A DNA stretch of 64,000 bases from contig NZ_CP197418.1 of NCBI RefSeq assembly GCF_052161655.1, positions 3,906,001-3,970,000 on the forward strand, given 5' to 3'. A program made the translations under genes and the position numbers. Positions within the stretch are counted from its first letter, which is position 1. Every line of letters starts with the position of its first letter. The notes below the pieces were generated by a model. That model ran no database searches and had not been told where the DNA came from. It saw nothing but the letters and a program-made list of their open reading frames with translations. The DNA is from Novipirellula sp052161655 (GTDB taxonomy: Bacteria > Planctomycetota > Planctomycetia > Pirellulales > Pirellulaceae). This document shows, piece after piece, positions 1 through 9,288 of the stretch.

Positions 1-1
1 T

Positions 2-328
2 CAGGCAGGAACCGAAGCCACGCAAGCAATTGAAGCACAGGCAGCTCTCACCAGCGGATCCAGGCAGTGCGAGTTCGGTTGTGGTAGGCAGGGGAGCGAA
101 CAAGCAGGAACCGGAGGGATCGATCGCAGGCAACCGCAATCGGCTGCAACCGCTGGCAACGGCGAAGATCAGCAAAACGGCAACGATCAGAACTTGCCGC
201 AATGGCAAATTCCGGTTGCGATTCTGCTCGCTTCGTGCTGCGTTGTAGTTCATCGGCCTGCGTGGTGTTTGGATTCATTCCGGACACACTTTGTCCAAGG
301 AAACCTAGCACGCAAGATGGGGGCATGA
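2..328 (+). CDS. C-terminal part of an unrecognised protein, 5' end outside window
   Basis: The +2 frame is open from the window edge to a TGA at 326-328, giving 108 codons without a usable start, so this would be the end of a gene beginning upstream. The first 65 residues are low in hydrophobics and rich in Gln, Gly, Ala and Glu, like a disordered linker. A short hydrophobic stretch (IPVAILLASCCVVVH) follows near residue 71, then a basic tail ending ARKMGA. I do not recognise the family. The case for coding is only the uninterrupted frame and its protein-like composition. Confidence 0.4.
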   Translation, partial: QAGTEATQAIEAQAALTSGSRQCEFGCGRQGSEQAGTGGIDRRQPQSAATAGNGEDQQNGNDQNLPQWQIPVAILLASCCVVVHRPAWCLDSFRTHFVQGNLARKMGA

Positions 329-433
329 TGCAAGAAAACAACATACTTTGTTGCCTAAACGCTACATCTTGCCGCCGAGTTTGACGGTTCTGCGGGTTTT
401 GCAGGGGGAGAAGGGAGAAGGGAGCTGGGATCT

Positions 434-574
434 GGGAGTGGGGAGTGGGGAGTGGGGAGTGGGGAGTGGGGAGTGGGGAGTGGGGAGTGGGGAGTGGGGA
501 GTGGGGAGTGGGGAGTGGGGAGTGGGGAGTGGGGAGTGGGGAGTGGGGAGTGGGGAGTGGGGAGTGGAGAGTGG
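434..574. repeat. Heptamer minisatellite (GGGAGTG)n
   Basis: About 19-20 head-to-tail copies of a 7-bp unit, GGGAGTG, almost without variation, the last two decaying to GGAGTGGAGAGTG. Because 7 is not a multiple of 3, every frame of either strand stays open (Pro/Leu/His-rich on minus, Gly/Ser/Glu/Trp-rich on plus), so open frames here are artefacts. The rest of 329-971 holds no gene I can support; 601-622 contains a small hairpin (GCTGCGGGTGTAAACCCGCAG). Confidence 0.92.
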
Positions 575-971
575 AGCAGCGTTAGCTGCGGCAGTATATA
601 GCTGCGGGTGTAAACCCGCAGTTGGCGAACCAGAAACGACTCGAAGCCGCGATAGCGGCGGCAGCAAACGCTAACAACCAATCTGAACCGTCTCTTTCGT
701 GACGGGCCGCGACTGCGAATTCAGCTAGGTACGAGTATTGGCGCGCCCATGCGGGGCGGCTTTTCCCGCCTATTCCTTCGTCAGCCTCTAGAAACAGGTT
801 GCGGTTTTAAGGGTATCTTGAATTTTAAGACGGGAAACGCACGTAACATCGCGTTCTCAATCCCCGCTTTTACGTCCGTAAGCAAACACCGACATAGCCG
901 TTGCCCTACAACGCCTTCAAATCCTGATTGATTCTGTTTCACGTCGATCCTCTCGTATAGGAAATTTCCCC

Positions 972-1946
972 ATGTCCACATCAATGAATCCAAACCACTC
1001 AGTCGACGTTCACCACGTGCATCCCGAAAAACTACTCCGTCCCAACACAGGCTGGTTTGCGCTATTCGCCTGCCTGGGGTTGATTCTCTTTGGCGGCTTC
1101 ACCGTGATCGCTTCAGCGGCGGCCGAAAATGGCTTCTTTGCGTTGCTCGGAGTGATGATGATTCCATCGGGGATAATAGGTCTATTCGGATTAATGGCGA
1201 TCGCACCGAATGATTCTCGCGTCTTGCTGCTGTTTGGTGACTATCGCGGAACCGTCAAAGACTCGGGCTTTTTCTGGGTCAACCCGTTTTTCTCCAAACG
1301 AAAAGTGAGCTTGCGTATTCGCAACTTTGAAACGGGATCGTCATCCACGCCTGAAAAGAAGGACGCTGCGGGCACGGTGGTACAGTGGAAGAGTCGCTCA
1401 GCGAGCCGTCCGTCCAAGGTCAACGACCGAGATGGAAACCCGATTGAAATTTCCGCGGTGGTAGTCTGGAAAGTCACCGATACTGCCGAGGCGTTGTTCG
1501 AGGTTGATGACTACGAGAATTTTGTCGAGGTTCAAAGCGAAGCGGCCCTGCGAAGCTTGGCAACACGCTATCCCTACGACAGCGAAGACCATGAGCAATC
1601 GCTTCGCGGCAGTACCGAAGAGATCTGCAGCAAACTTCGCGAAGATATTCAAGAACGACTCGAGAAGGCTGGTGTGAACGTGATCGAGGCTCGCATCAGT
1701 CACTTGGCCTACGCACCCGAAATCGCTTCGGCGATGTTACAGCGTCAACAAGCAGGTGCCGTCGTCGCGGCACGTACCAAGATCGTCGAAGGTGCCGTGG
1801 GAATGGTAGAGATGGCACTTGAGCATCTCAAGCGAGACGATATTGTCGAATTGGATGCGGTACAGCGAGCATCGTTGGTTTCAAATCTGTTGGTGGTGCT
1901 TTGCAGCGATCGCCATGCTCAACCCGTTGTACAAACAGGAGCGTGA
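972..1946 (+). CDS. SPFH/Band-7 domain membrane protein
   Basis: A 324-aa prohibitin/stomatin-type protein. Residues about 29-50 and 55-77 form two hydrophobic segments anchoring the N-terminus. An SPFH domain follows from about residue 85 (NDSRVLLLFGDYRGTVKDSG) to about 270, including the family pattern of a beta-rich core and the helix EARISHLAYAPEIASAMLQR. SPFH proteins oligomerise on membranes and scaffold microdomains or proteases; the specific partner cannot be told here. The start ATG is preceded by an AGGAAA-like ribosome site. The gene is alone on its strand, followed by repeat DNA. Confidence 0.88.
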   Translation: MSTSMNPNHSVDVHHVHPEKLLRPNTGWFALFACLGLILFGGFTVIASAAAENGFFALLGVMMIPSGIIGLFGLMAIAPNDSRVLLLFGDYRGTVKDSGFFWVNPFFSKRKVSLRIRNFETGSSSTPEKKDAAGTVVQWKSRSASRPSKVNDRDGNPIEISAVVVWKVTDTAEALFEVDDYENFVEVQSEAALRSLATRYPYDSEDHEQSLRGSTEEICSKLREDIQERLEKAGVNVIEARISHLAYAPEIASAMLQRQQAGAVVAARTKIVEGAVGMVEMALEHLKRDDIVELDAVQRASLVSNLLVVLCSDRHAQPVVQTGA

Positions 1947-2006
1947 GCTGTGGACCGGTAAATCTTTGGGGTTGTCGTGATTTGGCAGTTGAGCAACGGT
2001 TATGCC

Positions 2007-2179
2007 ACCTCTCCCGAGCTTCAGCTCGGGAGAGGTCGGACGGGCCCCTCAGGCCTCGTCCGGGTGAGGGCCGACCGCGCAACTGAGCTTGCAACAGGCC
2101 TCTGGCTTGCTCGGGCGCCCTCACCCGAGCATCGCTGAAGACTCTGCTCGACCTCTCCCAAACTGCGTTTGGGAGAGGT
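2007..2179. repeat. Nested-hairpin element, copy 1
   Basis: This 173-bp element starts with a 14-bp perfect inverted repeat (ACCTCTCCCGAGCT, loop TC) and ends with a second hairpin (ACCTCTCCCAAACTGCGTTTGGGAGAGGT). In its middle GGGTGAGGGC pairs with GCCCTCACCC. A near-identical copy begins 16 bases later and a diverged one lies at 12424-12625. Carries no open frame of its own. Confidence 0.85.
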
Positions 2180-2194
2180 GACACGACGCAATTT

Positions 2195-2367
2195 ACCTCT
2201 CCCGAGCTTCAGCTCGGGAGAGGTCGGACGGGCCCCACAGGCCTCGTTCGTGTGAGGGCCGCCCGCGCACCTGAGCTTGCAGCAGGCCTCTGGCTTGCTC
2301 GGGCGCCCTCACCCGAGCATCGCTGAAGGCTCTGCTCGACCTCTCCCAAGCTGCGCTCGGGAGAGGT
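2195..2367. repeat. Nested-hairpin element, copy 2
   Basis: Direct repeat of the element at 2007-2179, also 173 bp, with scattered substitutions, some compensatory in the terminal hairpin (AAGCTGCGCTCGG here against AAACTGCGTTTGG in copy 1). Ends 26 bases before the stop codon of the minus-strand membrane protein, so it may also act as a 3' structure for that transcript; that role is inference. Confidence 0.85.
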
Positions 2368-2392
2368 AACCCGATGGGCTTGCCCCGGTCGA

Positions 2393-3151
2393 TTACTGGC
2401 GTGCCATGAATTGCCAATAGGTCATGGCAATCGCAATCACCAGCATGCCAAGGATGATTTGCTTCAGTGACAACTGAAAACGCTGTGCCGGCTGATTGCG
2501 GTCCGATAGATCGTGTTCAATCCAGCTCGGCCATGACCACGATGCGATCATCACCGCGGCAGCCCCAATCATCGACAACACGCCGCCATAGAGCATCTGC
2601 TTGATCGGCAGCATCCAGAACCAACGTAGAGAAAAGATCGCTAGAATACACAAGTAGCTTTGTGCCCACGTCGCCGCAGCAATTTTCTGCGAGTCAAACC
2701 ACAGCCACGTCACGCGAATTGCGACGAGCGTTGCGGAGGGGACGACAAACGTGGCAATCACCATCGCAGCACGACTTTCAACCGAACTGCTGAACAGCAT
2801 CAAGCACCAAATGGCAGTTAAATACAGCAAGAAACAAATCGGCAGCGATAACAGTACTCGCTCGATCCGCTGTGGCCGGATGATCACCAGTGCGATAAAG
2901 AATAAAAACGTGCAAAGGCCAAAAACGTAAGGCCAGAAAAACGTCATCGTGACCAGCGGTGCCCCCTCGGCAATCTCGGCGACAATCACATCGGCCGGAC
3001 GAACCACCGTGTCATCGCAACCAATCGAATGAGGCAGCAAGACACACGCTAACAAAGCCAACGCAGCAACGAGGTTGGAAATCGCCGTTGGCGACACACA
3101 GGCAGCCTTCAGGGAAGGTTTCTCGCGTTCCGGTTGTGGTGCAGGTGACAT
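2393..3151 (-). CDS. Polytopic membrane protein, unknown function
   Basis: A 252-aa protein with about six hydrophobic segments: residues about 25-45 (LVAALALLACVLL), 65-90, 97-118, 125-147, 160-185 and 190-208, with a last one near the C-terminus (IILGMLVIAIAMTYW). A Pro/Glu/Lys-rich N-terminus precedes the first segment. No motif identifies a function. It lies 58 bases downstream of the YaiI-type gene on the same strand and may be the last gene of the glgP operon. Confidence 0.7.
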   Translation of the reverse strand: MSPAPQPEREKPSLKAACVSPTAISNLVAALALLACVLLPHSIGCDDTVVRPADVIVAEIAEGAPLVTMTFFWPYVFGLCTFLFFIALVIIRPQRIERVLLSLPICFLLYLTAIWCLMLFSSSVESRAAMVIATFVVPSATLVAIRVTWLWFDSQKIAAATWAQSYLCILAIFSLRWFWMLPIKQMLYGGVLSMIGAAAVMIASWSWPSWIEHDLSDRNQPAQRFQLSLKQIILGMLVIAIAMTYWQFMARQ

Positions 3152-3209
3152 TCCCAGCCAACCTAGTTAGAGCGGAGGACCTGTTGCAGCGGAGCGTGTC
3201 CGAAGTCCT

Positions 3210-3677
3210 CTATTTCCGGTTCAACGCCTTCGTTAGTAAGCGATCAAAGGTCGCGGCAAACGCTTTCTTGTCCGCGTCTCCGTACGGTGAAGATCGGCCA
3301 ACCACCATTCCTTCGCCTCGCAAATCGTCCATGAAATTTCGCATCGATAATCGTGATGCGATCGTGTCGGGCGAATATTCATCGCCACGTGGATCGATCA
3401 CGTACACGCCTTTTTCCACCAATTGGCCCGCCAATGGTAAATCGGCGGTTACCGCGATGTCTTTGGCTTCGCTCTGGTTTACGATGTAACGGTCTGCTTG
3501 ATCGGCGCCTTCACGAACGACCACGGAGCGGACCATGGTCAATGCCGGTGGTACTGCGAGCGGGCGGTTTGCGACCAAGACCGTTTCGACATCCAATCGT
3601 TTTGCGGCACGAAAGACGATCTGTTTGACGTCTTGTGGCGCCGCGTCGGCGTCGATCCAAATCTTCACGCTGCTCAC
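3210..3677 (-). CDS. YaiI/YqxD family protein (UPF0178)
   Basis: A 155-aa member of the YaiI/YqxD (DUF188) family, a PIN-like fold family of unknown activity. The family signature is clear: WIDADAAP at residues 7-14, the basic stretch RAAKRLDVETVLVANRP, and GADQADRYI with DIAVTADLPLA in the middle, which carry the conserved acidic residues. Normal length for the family. The GTG start overlaps the malQ stop as GTGA (3674-3677), so translation is probably coupled to malQ. The metabolic link to glycogen use is not obvious. Confidence 0.9.
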   Translation of the reverse strand: MSSVKIWIDADAAPQDVKQIVFRAAKRLDVETVLVANRPLAVPPALTMVRSVVVREGADQADRYIVNQSEAKDIAVTADLPLAGQLVEKGVYVIDPRGDEYSPDTIASRLSMRNFMDDLRGEGMVVGRSSPYGDADKKAFAATFDRLLTKALNRK

Positions 3678-5200
3678 CGCCTCGAGTTTCTCGTCATCTC
3701 ACCAATGGTGCTAGCGACCGAATCGGTCAATTGGCCTGGCAATAAACGCCAAGCCCAGTTTCCATCGGCCAATCCCGGCATATTCATTCTCGCTTCATTC
3801 CCGAGTCCAAGCAAATCTTGCACAGGAACGATCGCGGTATCCGAGGCAGAATCAAGCACCGCCCAAATCAATTGTAAATGAATGTCGACGTCGCTGGTGA
3901 CAACATCGGCCAACAAATCTTCTTCACCCTCGGCGACTTCGCGTTCCTTGTACCATCCCATCACGGTGTCATTGTCGTGCGTTCCGGTGTAGGCGACCGA
4001 ATGCTCGGGATACGCAACGGGGCGATGGAAATCGTCTTCGGCGACATAGTAGCCAAACTGTAACACCCGCATTCCTGGAAATCCAAGTTTATCGCGAAGC
4101 TCGTGCACCTCTTCGGTGATCATGCCCAGATCTTCCGCGATCAACGCCAATTCGCCAAGTTTTTCGCGAGCCGCGTCGAAGACTTTTTCTTTGGGGCCTT
4201 CGACCCATTCACCATTGACCGCCGTCTTCGCGGTCGCGGGAACTTCCCAATAGGCTTCGAAGCCGCGAAAGTGATCGATCCGCATCAGATCAAATTGCTG
4301 AAACGCGTAACCAAACCGTTGCACCCACCATCGGTAACCGGTTTGCTCGAGCACATCCCAGCGGTATTGCGGGTTGCCCCACAATTGACCGGTCTTGCTG
4401 AAGTAGTCTGGTGGCACGCCTGCGACGAAGGTGGCTTTTCCATTTTCCGCTAAACAGAACACGGATTGATTTGCCCACACATCGGCACTTTCGTGTGCGA
4501 CAAAAATCGGCATGTCGCCATACATACGCACGTTGCGCTCGTTTGCGTACTGCTTCAGTTTCCGCCACTGGACATCAAAGATGTACTGTTGGAATTCAGC
4601 GAACTGGATCTCCGTGCTCAGCTTGGTTTCCCATTGCTCGATCGCTTGATCAAACTCCGGATTCGCTGCATGACGCACCAATTCCGCAGGCCACTGAGTC
4701 CAATCGGCTTTGCCAAAGTGCCGCATCAAAGCTTCGAAGCGACCGAAGTCGTCCAACCACCATGCGTTGTGTTCGACAAACCGGTCAAAATCGGCCCGTT
4801 GCTCTTCGCTGGCGTTTTCGCAAAAGTTTTCGAACGCCGTGCGCAGCACAGGCAGCTTGAACTGAGCCACCAAGTGGTAATCCACTTTCGATGTGACGGC
4901 GTCCAAACCCGATGGCAAAACGAAATCGTCATCGGCCAACAAGCCTTCCTCGACAAGCATCGAAAGGCTAATCAGCAGCGGATTTCCCGCGAAGGCGGAA
5001 TAACAGCTGTAGGGCGAATTGCCGGCTGCTGGGGGACCCAGTGGCAGCACCTGCCAAATGGTTTGCCCCGCAGCTTGCAAGAAATCGACGAACGCATACG
5101 ACGCTTTACCGAGATCACCGATACCAAATTCGCGGTTTCCGCTCGCAGTTGGCAGGCTGGTGATGTGACAAAGTATCCCCGATGATCTCGGAAAACGCAT
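3674..5200 (-). CDS. malQ: 4-alpha-glucanotransferase (amylomaltase)
   Basis: Transfers alpha-1,4-glucan segments between maltodextrins (GH77), working with glycogen phosphorylase to recycle short glucans in the cytoplasm. It begins MRFPRSSGILCHITSLPT, typical for bacterial MalQ. The catalytic set is visible: nucleophile Asp in MRIDHFRGF, acid/base Glu in ALIAEDLGMI, and the stabilising Asp in THDNDTVMGWY; the NSPYSCYSAFAGNPL substrate-loop motif lies near residue 55. At about 508 aa it has the usual length. I chose the ATG at 5200 because it forms TAATG with the glgP stop and because the family starts there; an upstream in-frame start would lie inside glgP. Confidence 0.95.
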   Translation of the reverse strand: MRFPRSSGILCHITSLPTASGNREFGIGDLGKASYAFVDFLQAAGQTIWQVLPLGPPAAGNSPYSCYSAFAGNPLLISLSMLVEEGLLADDDFVLPSGLDAVTSKVDYHLVAQFKLPVLRTAFENFCENASEEQRADFDRFVEHNAWWLDDFGRFEALMRHFGKADWTQWPAELVRHAANPEFDQAIEQWETKLSTEIQFAEFQQYIFDVQWRKLKQYANERNVRMYGDMPIFVAHESADVWANQSVFCLAENGKATFVAGVPPDYFSKTGQLWGNPQYRWDVLEQTGYRWWVQRFGYAFQQFDLMRIDHFRGFEAYWEVPATAKTAVNGEWVEGPKEKVFDAAREKLGELALIAEDLGMITEEVHELRDKLGFPGMRVLQFGYYVAEDDFHRPVAYPEHSVAYTGTHDNDTVMGWYKEREVAEGEEDLLADVVTSDVDIHLQLIWAVLDSASDTAIVPVQDLLGLGNEARMNMPGLADGNWAWRLLPGQLTDSVASTIGEMTRNSRR

Positions 5201-7677
5201 TAAGCATCCTCTAACGGTTTGACGTTCCAAATTTCTTCAGCGTACTGGGCGATCGTTCGATCACTCGAGAACCAGCCACTGTTTGCCGAGTTCAGGATAC
5301 TCATTCGAGTCCATTTCTCCTGGTCCGAATAAACCTTTCCGGCCTCAGCTTGGGCATCAATGTAACTGCGCAGATCCGCAATCGTCAGCCATGGGTCATA
5401 CGGATTTCGCAGACCCTTGGTGAGAAGATCGAAAATGCCGGGTTCATTTTGGCTGAACACCCCGCCTTCGACCATTTCCATCACCCGCCGGATTTCGTCG
5501 TCCGCTGCGATAATCGCATTCGGATCGTAACTCTTCTTTTCTTCCTGAACGCCATTTTCGTCCAAGCCGAACAAGAAGAAGTTCTCGGCACCCGCCTTCT
5601 CACGAATCTCGATATTCGCACCGTCGAGCGTGCCGATCGTCAACGCACCGTTCATCATGAATTTCATGTTGCCGGTTCCCGAAGCTTCTTTGCCCGCCGT
5701 CGAAATCTGCTCGGACAACTCTGTCCCCGGGCAAATGATCTCCATCGACGAAACGCGATAGTTTGGAAAGAAAACCAAACGCAACAAGTTCTTCGTCTTC
5801 GGGTCGGCGTTGATGACCGAAGCCACGTTGTTGACCATCTTCACAATCAATTTCGCAACGTGGTATCCCGGAGCCGCTTTGCCACCGATCAACACACAGC
5901 GTGGCACCATGTCTTTGGTGTCACCACGCAGGATGCGATCGTAAAGGTGAATGACGTGCAGTAAGTTCAGCAGTTGACGTTTGTATTCGTGAATCCGCTT
6001 GACTTGCACATCGAAGATCGCGTCCGTGTTGAATTCAACACCGGTGTTCGTCTTGACGTACTCGCTCAATCGCTTTTTGTTCTCGAGCTTTACAGCACGC
6101 CACTTTTTGCGGAATCCAGCGTCCTCCGCATACGGAGCCAATTTCTCGATCTGGCTTAGATCGGATTCCCAACCGCTACCGATCGTTTCATTCAGCAGGT
6201 CACGCAAACCGGGGTTACAGTGTGACAACCAACGACGCTGAGTCACACCGTTGGTTTTGTTGTTGAATTTTTCCGGCCACAGTTTGTAGAAGTCCGTGAA
6301 CAATCCGCTCTTCAGCAACTCGGTGTGCAGATGAGCAACACCGTTGACCGAGAAACTGCCCACGATACTCAGGTAAGCCATGCGGATGTGCGGCTGATCG
6401 CCTTCTTCGACGAGCGACACGCGACGCAGAAGTGCGACATCCCCTGGGAATTTCTTCTTCACTTCGGTCAAGAAACGTTCGTTGATCTCATAAATGATTT
6501 CCAACAAACGAGGCAGCAAGCGGCTGAACAAAGCCACGCTCCATCGCTCGAGCGCTTCGGGAAGCAACGTGTGATTGGTGTATGCCATGCACTGTGTCGT
6601 GATCTTCCACGCCGAATCCCAATCAAGGTGATAGACGTCCATCAACAATCGCATCAACTCGGGAACCGAGCAAGCGGGGTGGGTGTCGTTCAATTGGAAG
6701 CAGTTTTTGCGACCAAAGTCGGTAAAGTCTTCGCCATACTTTTCAACCCAATTTTCCAGCACATCTTGCAAACTGGCGGAACTGAGGAAGTACTGTTGCT
6801 TCAGACGCAATTCTTTGCCGTTTTCGCTGGCGTCGTTGGGGTACAACACCATCGAGATTTGTTCGGCGTTGTTCTTTTGCACAACCGCATCGGGGTAATT
6901 ACCCGAGTTGAACTCTTCCAGATCGAAGACATCGGTCGCTTCGGCTTTCCAAAGACGCAGCGTGTTTACCGTATTGTTTTTGAATCCAGGAATTGGCATA
7001 TCGTAAGGGATCGCCAACAAATCGTTGGTACCGACCCAGCGAATCGAAGTGTTTCCAGACTCGTCAAAATAACGTTCGGTGTGTCCGTAGAAGCGGATCG
7101 TTTTGGCGTCTTCGTGACGTTCGATCTCCCACGGGTTACCATCACGCAACCAGTGATCGGGGCCTTCGACTTGACGACCGTTCTCGATCGTTTGGTGGAA
7201 CATTCCAAATTCGTAGCGAATTCCATAACCGGTCACTGGCAAACGCAAGTTGGCGCAACTGTCCAAAAAGCACGCGGCCAAACGACCAAGACCACCGTTT
7301 CCGAGTCCTGCATCGGGTTCCTGTTCCGCAATCTCTTCCAACGCGACACCATATTGGTGTAGCGCTTCGCGAGTGGCGTCGTCGAGTTCCAAATTCTGAA
7401 CGGCATTGTTCAGCGATCGACCCAACAGAAACTCGAGCGAAAAATAATGAACGCAACGTTCATCGGTATTTGCAAAACGCTCTTGGGTCGTTCGCCAATG
7501 CTCGGTTACGCGGTCACGTACGGCGTTAGCCAAGGCACGATAGTAATAATGAGGATTACTTTCGTCGGTGTGATGACCAAGGGTGTAATACAGGTGCCGG
7601 CGCAGTTCTTCGGAAAGCGGAGCCAGGATGGTGCTCATCTTTTCAGCTTTCGAGACGTCGAGGGTTTGTTCTGGCAT
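5200..7677 (-). CDS. glgP: Glycogen/alpha-glucan phosphorylase
   Basis: PLP-dependent GT35 enzyme that releases glucose-1-phosphate from glycogen. The 825-aa length matches the family. Visible signatures include EPDAGLGNGGLGRLAACF near residue 120, FQLNDTHPA, RIHEYKRQLLNLLHVI, and the PLP site EASGTGNMKFMMNGAL with the Schiff-base lysine around residue 670, followed by IGTLDGANIEI. It is the first gene of glgP-malQ-yaiI, and its stop overlaps the malQ start by one base. A 540-bp divergent region upstream separates it from a methyltransferase gene. Confidence 0.97.
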   Translation of the reverse strand: MPEQTLDVSKAEKMSTILAPLSEELRRHLYYTLGHHTDESNPHYYYRALANAVRDRVTEHWRTTQERFANTDERCVHYFSLEFLLGRSLNNAVQNLELDDATREALHQYGVALEEIAEQEPDAGLGNGGLGRLAACFLDSCANLRLPVTGYGIRYEFGMFHQTIENGRQVEGPDHWLRDGNPWEIERHEDAKTIRFYGHTERYFDESGNTSIRWVGTNDLLAIPYDMPIPGFKNNTVNTLRLWKAEATDVFDLEEFNSGNYPDAVVQKNNAEQISMVLYPNDASENGKELRLKQQYFLSSASLQDVLENWVEKYGEDFTDFGRKNCFQLNDTHPACSVPELMRLLMDVYHLDWDSAWKITTQCMAYTNHTLLPEALERWSVALFSRLLPRLLEIIYEINERFLTEVKKKFPGDVALLRRVSLVEEGDQPHIRMAYLSIVGSFSVNGVAHLHTELLKSGLFTDFYKLWPEKFNNKTNGVTQRRWLSHCNPGLRDLLNETIGSGWESDLSQIEKLAPYAEDAGFRKKWRAVKLENKKRLSEYVKTNTGVEFNTDAIFDVQVKRIHEYKRQLLNLLHVIHLYDRILRGDTKDMVPRCVLIGGKAAPGYHVAKLIVKMVNNVASVINADPKTKNLLRLVFFPNYRVSSMEIICPGTELSEQISTAGKEASGTGNMKFMMNGALTIGTLDGANIEIREKAGAENFFLFGLDENGVQEEKKSYDPNAIIAADDEIRRVMEMVEGGVFSQNEPGIFDLLTKGLRNPYDPWLTIADLRSYIDAQAEAGKVYSDQEKWTRMSILNSANSGWFSSDRTIAQYAEEIWNVKPLEDA

Positions 7678-8219
7678 CGTATTCGTATTTATTCGAGGAA
7701 AAGTGAGCGAACGGCCGAAGGTTTCTTTCCGGCATGGTCGCCAAAAGTTTCAGCATCACCGTCATTTATGCTTCTAATGATAAAGATCATTAGCAATCTC
7801 GGAGAGCTATGACAACATGTGTCGATTTCGAAGTCAGCGACTTTACCCTCAACACTACATCTTGTCCGATATTCTTCCCGTAATTTCCGAATAGTTTACG
7901 CAATTTCGCAAATCAGAGTTTCCGTCTGTAGTATCTCACGGTTAACCGAAAATAAGAAAATTCGAGGTTCCCCCCCGAAAAAAGTTCAAGTGGTGTCTAA
8001 GTACGGGAATCGTAAGGGGTTACGTCGTGCAATTTCGGCGTTGAGTCAGCGATTGTGCATGCTGCCCGACAAGGAAGGGAGTGAGAAATCAACCTTGAGC
8101 CGTCCATTGATATCACGCTACCGTTCTGCCTTGGATCGTGTGGCAAGGTAGCGCATGCGGGCCAGCCAATTCGGTATCGCTGCCAGCAAAAAGATTTTCA
8201 GTTGAATCGGCAAATTTCT
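7678..8219. other. Divergent intergenic region
   Basis: Separates glgP (minus) from the methyltransferase gene (plus) and should contain both promoters. I see AT-richer sequence around 7770-7990 but no promoter match that I would defend, no long inverted repeat and no convincing gene. Confidence 0.5.
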
Positions 8220-9170
8220 ATGCAATCGACTTCCTTGGTTCGCCGCCCTGCCTACGCATCCTTGTTGGACGACTCTAATAATGCGACGCCGCCTCAAACC
8301 AAGCTTACCGAGGAAGAAAAGACGCTCGGTCAATACATCCCGCTGCTGTACCACTACAACATGCTGCAGGACGAAGATCGCGTCGGAGCGTTTCATGAAG
8401 CGATCAATCTAAACGTGCGTCCAGGAATGCATGTGGTCGAACTTGGTGGCGGCACGGGAATTCTGTCGTCGCTGGCGGCTCGCTGTGGGGCACAAGTGAG
8501 CTGTGTCGAGCGGAACCCTGAACTGGTCGAGACCGCCCGTCGATTTGTCCGACTCAATGGACTCGAAGATCAGATTACTGTGATTCACGCGGATGCATCG
8601 GAATATGTTCCTGACGCACCAGTGGACGTAGTCGTCTGTGAAATGCTGCACGTCGGGTTACTGCGTGAGAAACAGGCACAAGTGATTGCCGCATTCAAGC
8701 GACGCTACAAACAGGCCTACGGCGCGAAGCTGCCGCGTTTTCTACCGGAAGCATCCATCTTGATGGCCCAACCGGTAGAGCAATCTTTTGAATTCGCGGG
8801 CTATCATGCTCCCGTGCCGATGTTCCAAGCGCCGCTGTTGGAGCAGCCTCGAACACGCGAGTTTGCAAACTTATCGCCGTACGCAAGCATCGCGTATGAC
8901 GAAACAATCCCGATGCAGTTCACCGTCCACGAAAATGTCGTTGCTAGCTGTGACGGCATGGTCAACGCCCTTCGCTTTGTCACCCAAAACGTGATTTCGG
9001 TCGACGTTGAAAATGAAAAAGCGATCACGTGGCCAAACCAATGTTTGGTGCTGCCGATCGAGACGCCGTTTGAAATCGCTAGCGGAGAAACAATCTCGGT
9101 CGAGTTTTGTTATGCCGCTGGCGGTTCGATTGACCAGTTGATGAAAACGGTCCGTGTCAAACGCGTGTAG
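8220..9170 (+). CDS. SAM-dependent methyltransferase, PRMT-like
   Basis: Class I methyltransferase of about 317 aa. SAM-binding motif I is VVELGGGTGILSSLAARCG, followed by the acidic motif CVERNPELVETARRFV. The post-I segment VDVVVCEMLHVGLLREKQ resembles the double-E loop region of arginine N-methyltransferases, with a C-terminal beta-barrel-like half containing FLPEASILMAQPVE. The substrate is unknown; a protein or small molecule is possible. A TTG at 8202 would add six residues, but ATG 8220 fits the protein start better. It stands alone, divergent from glgP. Confidence 0.8.
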   Translation: MQSTSLVRRPAYASLLDDSNNATPPQTKLTEEEKTLGQYIPLLYHYNMLQDEDRVGAFHEAINLNVRPGMHVVELGGGTGILSSLAARCGAQVSCVERNPELVETARRFVRLNGLEDQITVIHADASEYVPDAPVDVVVCEMLHVGLLREKQAQVIAAFKRRYKQAYGAKLPRFLPEASILMAQPVEQSFEFAGYHAPVPMFQAPLLEQPRTREFANLSPYASIAYDETIPMQFTVHENVVASCDGMVNALRFVTQNVISVDVENEKAITWPNQCLVLPIETPFEIASGETISVEFCYAAGGSIDQLMKTVRVKRV

Positions 9171-9288
9171 CGCAGGCGGAAAACGAAGTGTAAGCCGTTG
9201 TCTGCGACGGCGGACGGAATCGGCTATGATCGTGGTTTGCTTCTCTCAATGGCAAACCTGATTCCGAACCACTTCGAAAGTTAGCACA

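Noticed and set aside
434..574. Possible CRISPR array
   Set aside because: Units are 7 bp with no spacers; it is a minisatellite.
355..681. Long open frames on both strands rich in Pro-His-Ser or Gly-Ser-Glu-Trp
   Set aside because: They are translations of the 7-bp tandem repeat in all frames, with no start-site support and no protein-like composition.
4466..5185. 239-codon plus-strand frame opposite malQ
   Set aside because: Antisense to conserved malQ motifs; composition is a shadow of the real gene.
6325..7362. 345-codon plus-strand frame opposite glgP
   Set aside because: It is the antisense shadow of a well-supported glycogen phosphorylase gene.
7819..8151. 110-codon plus-strand frame between glgP and the methyltransferase
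   Set aside because: Low-complexity basic composition, no ribosome site, no recognisable pattern, and it occupies a likely divergent promoter region.
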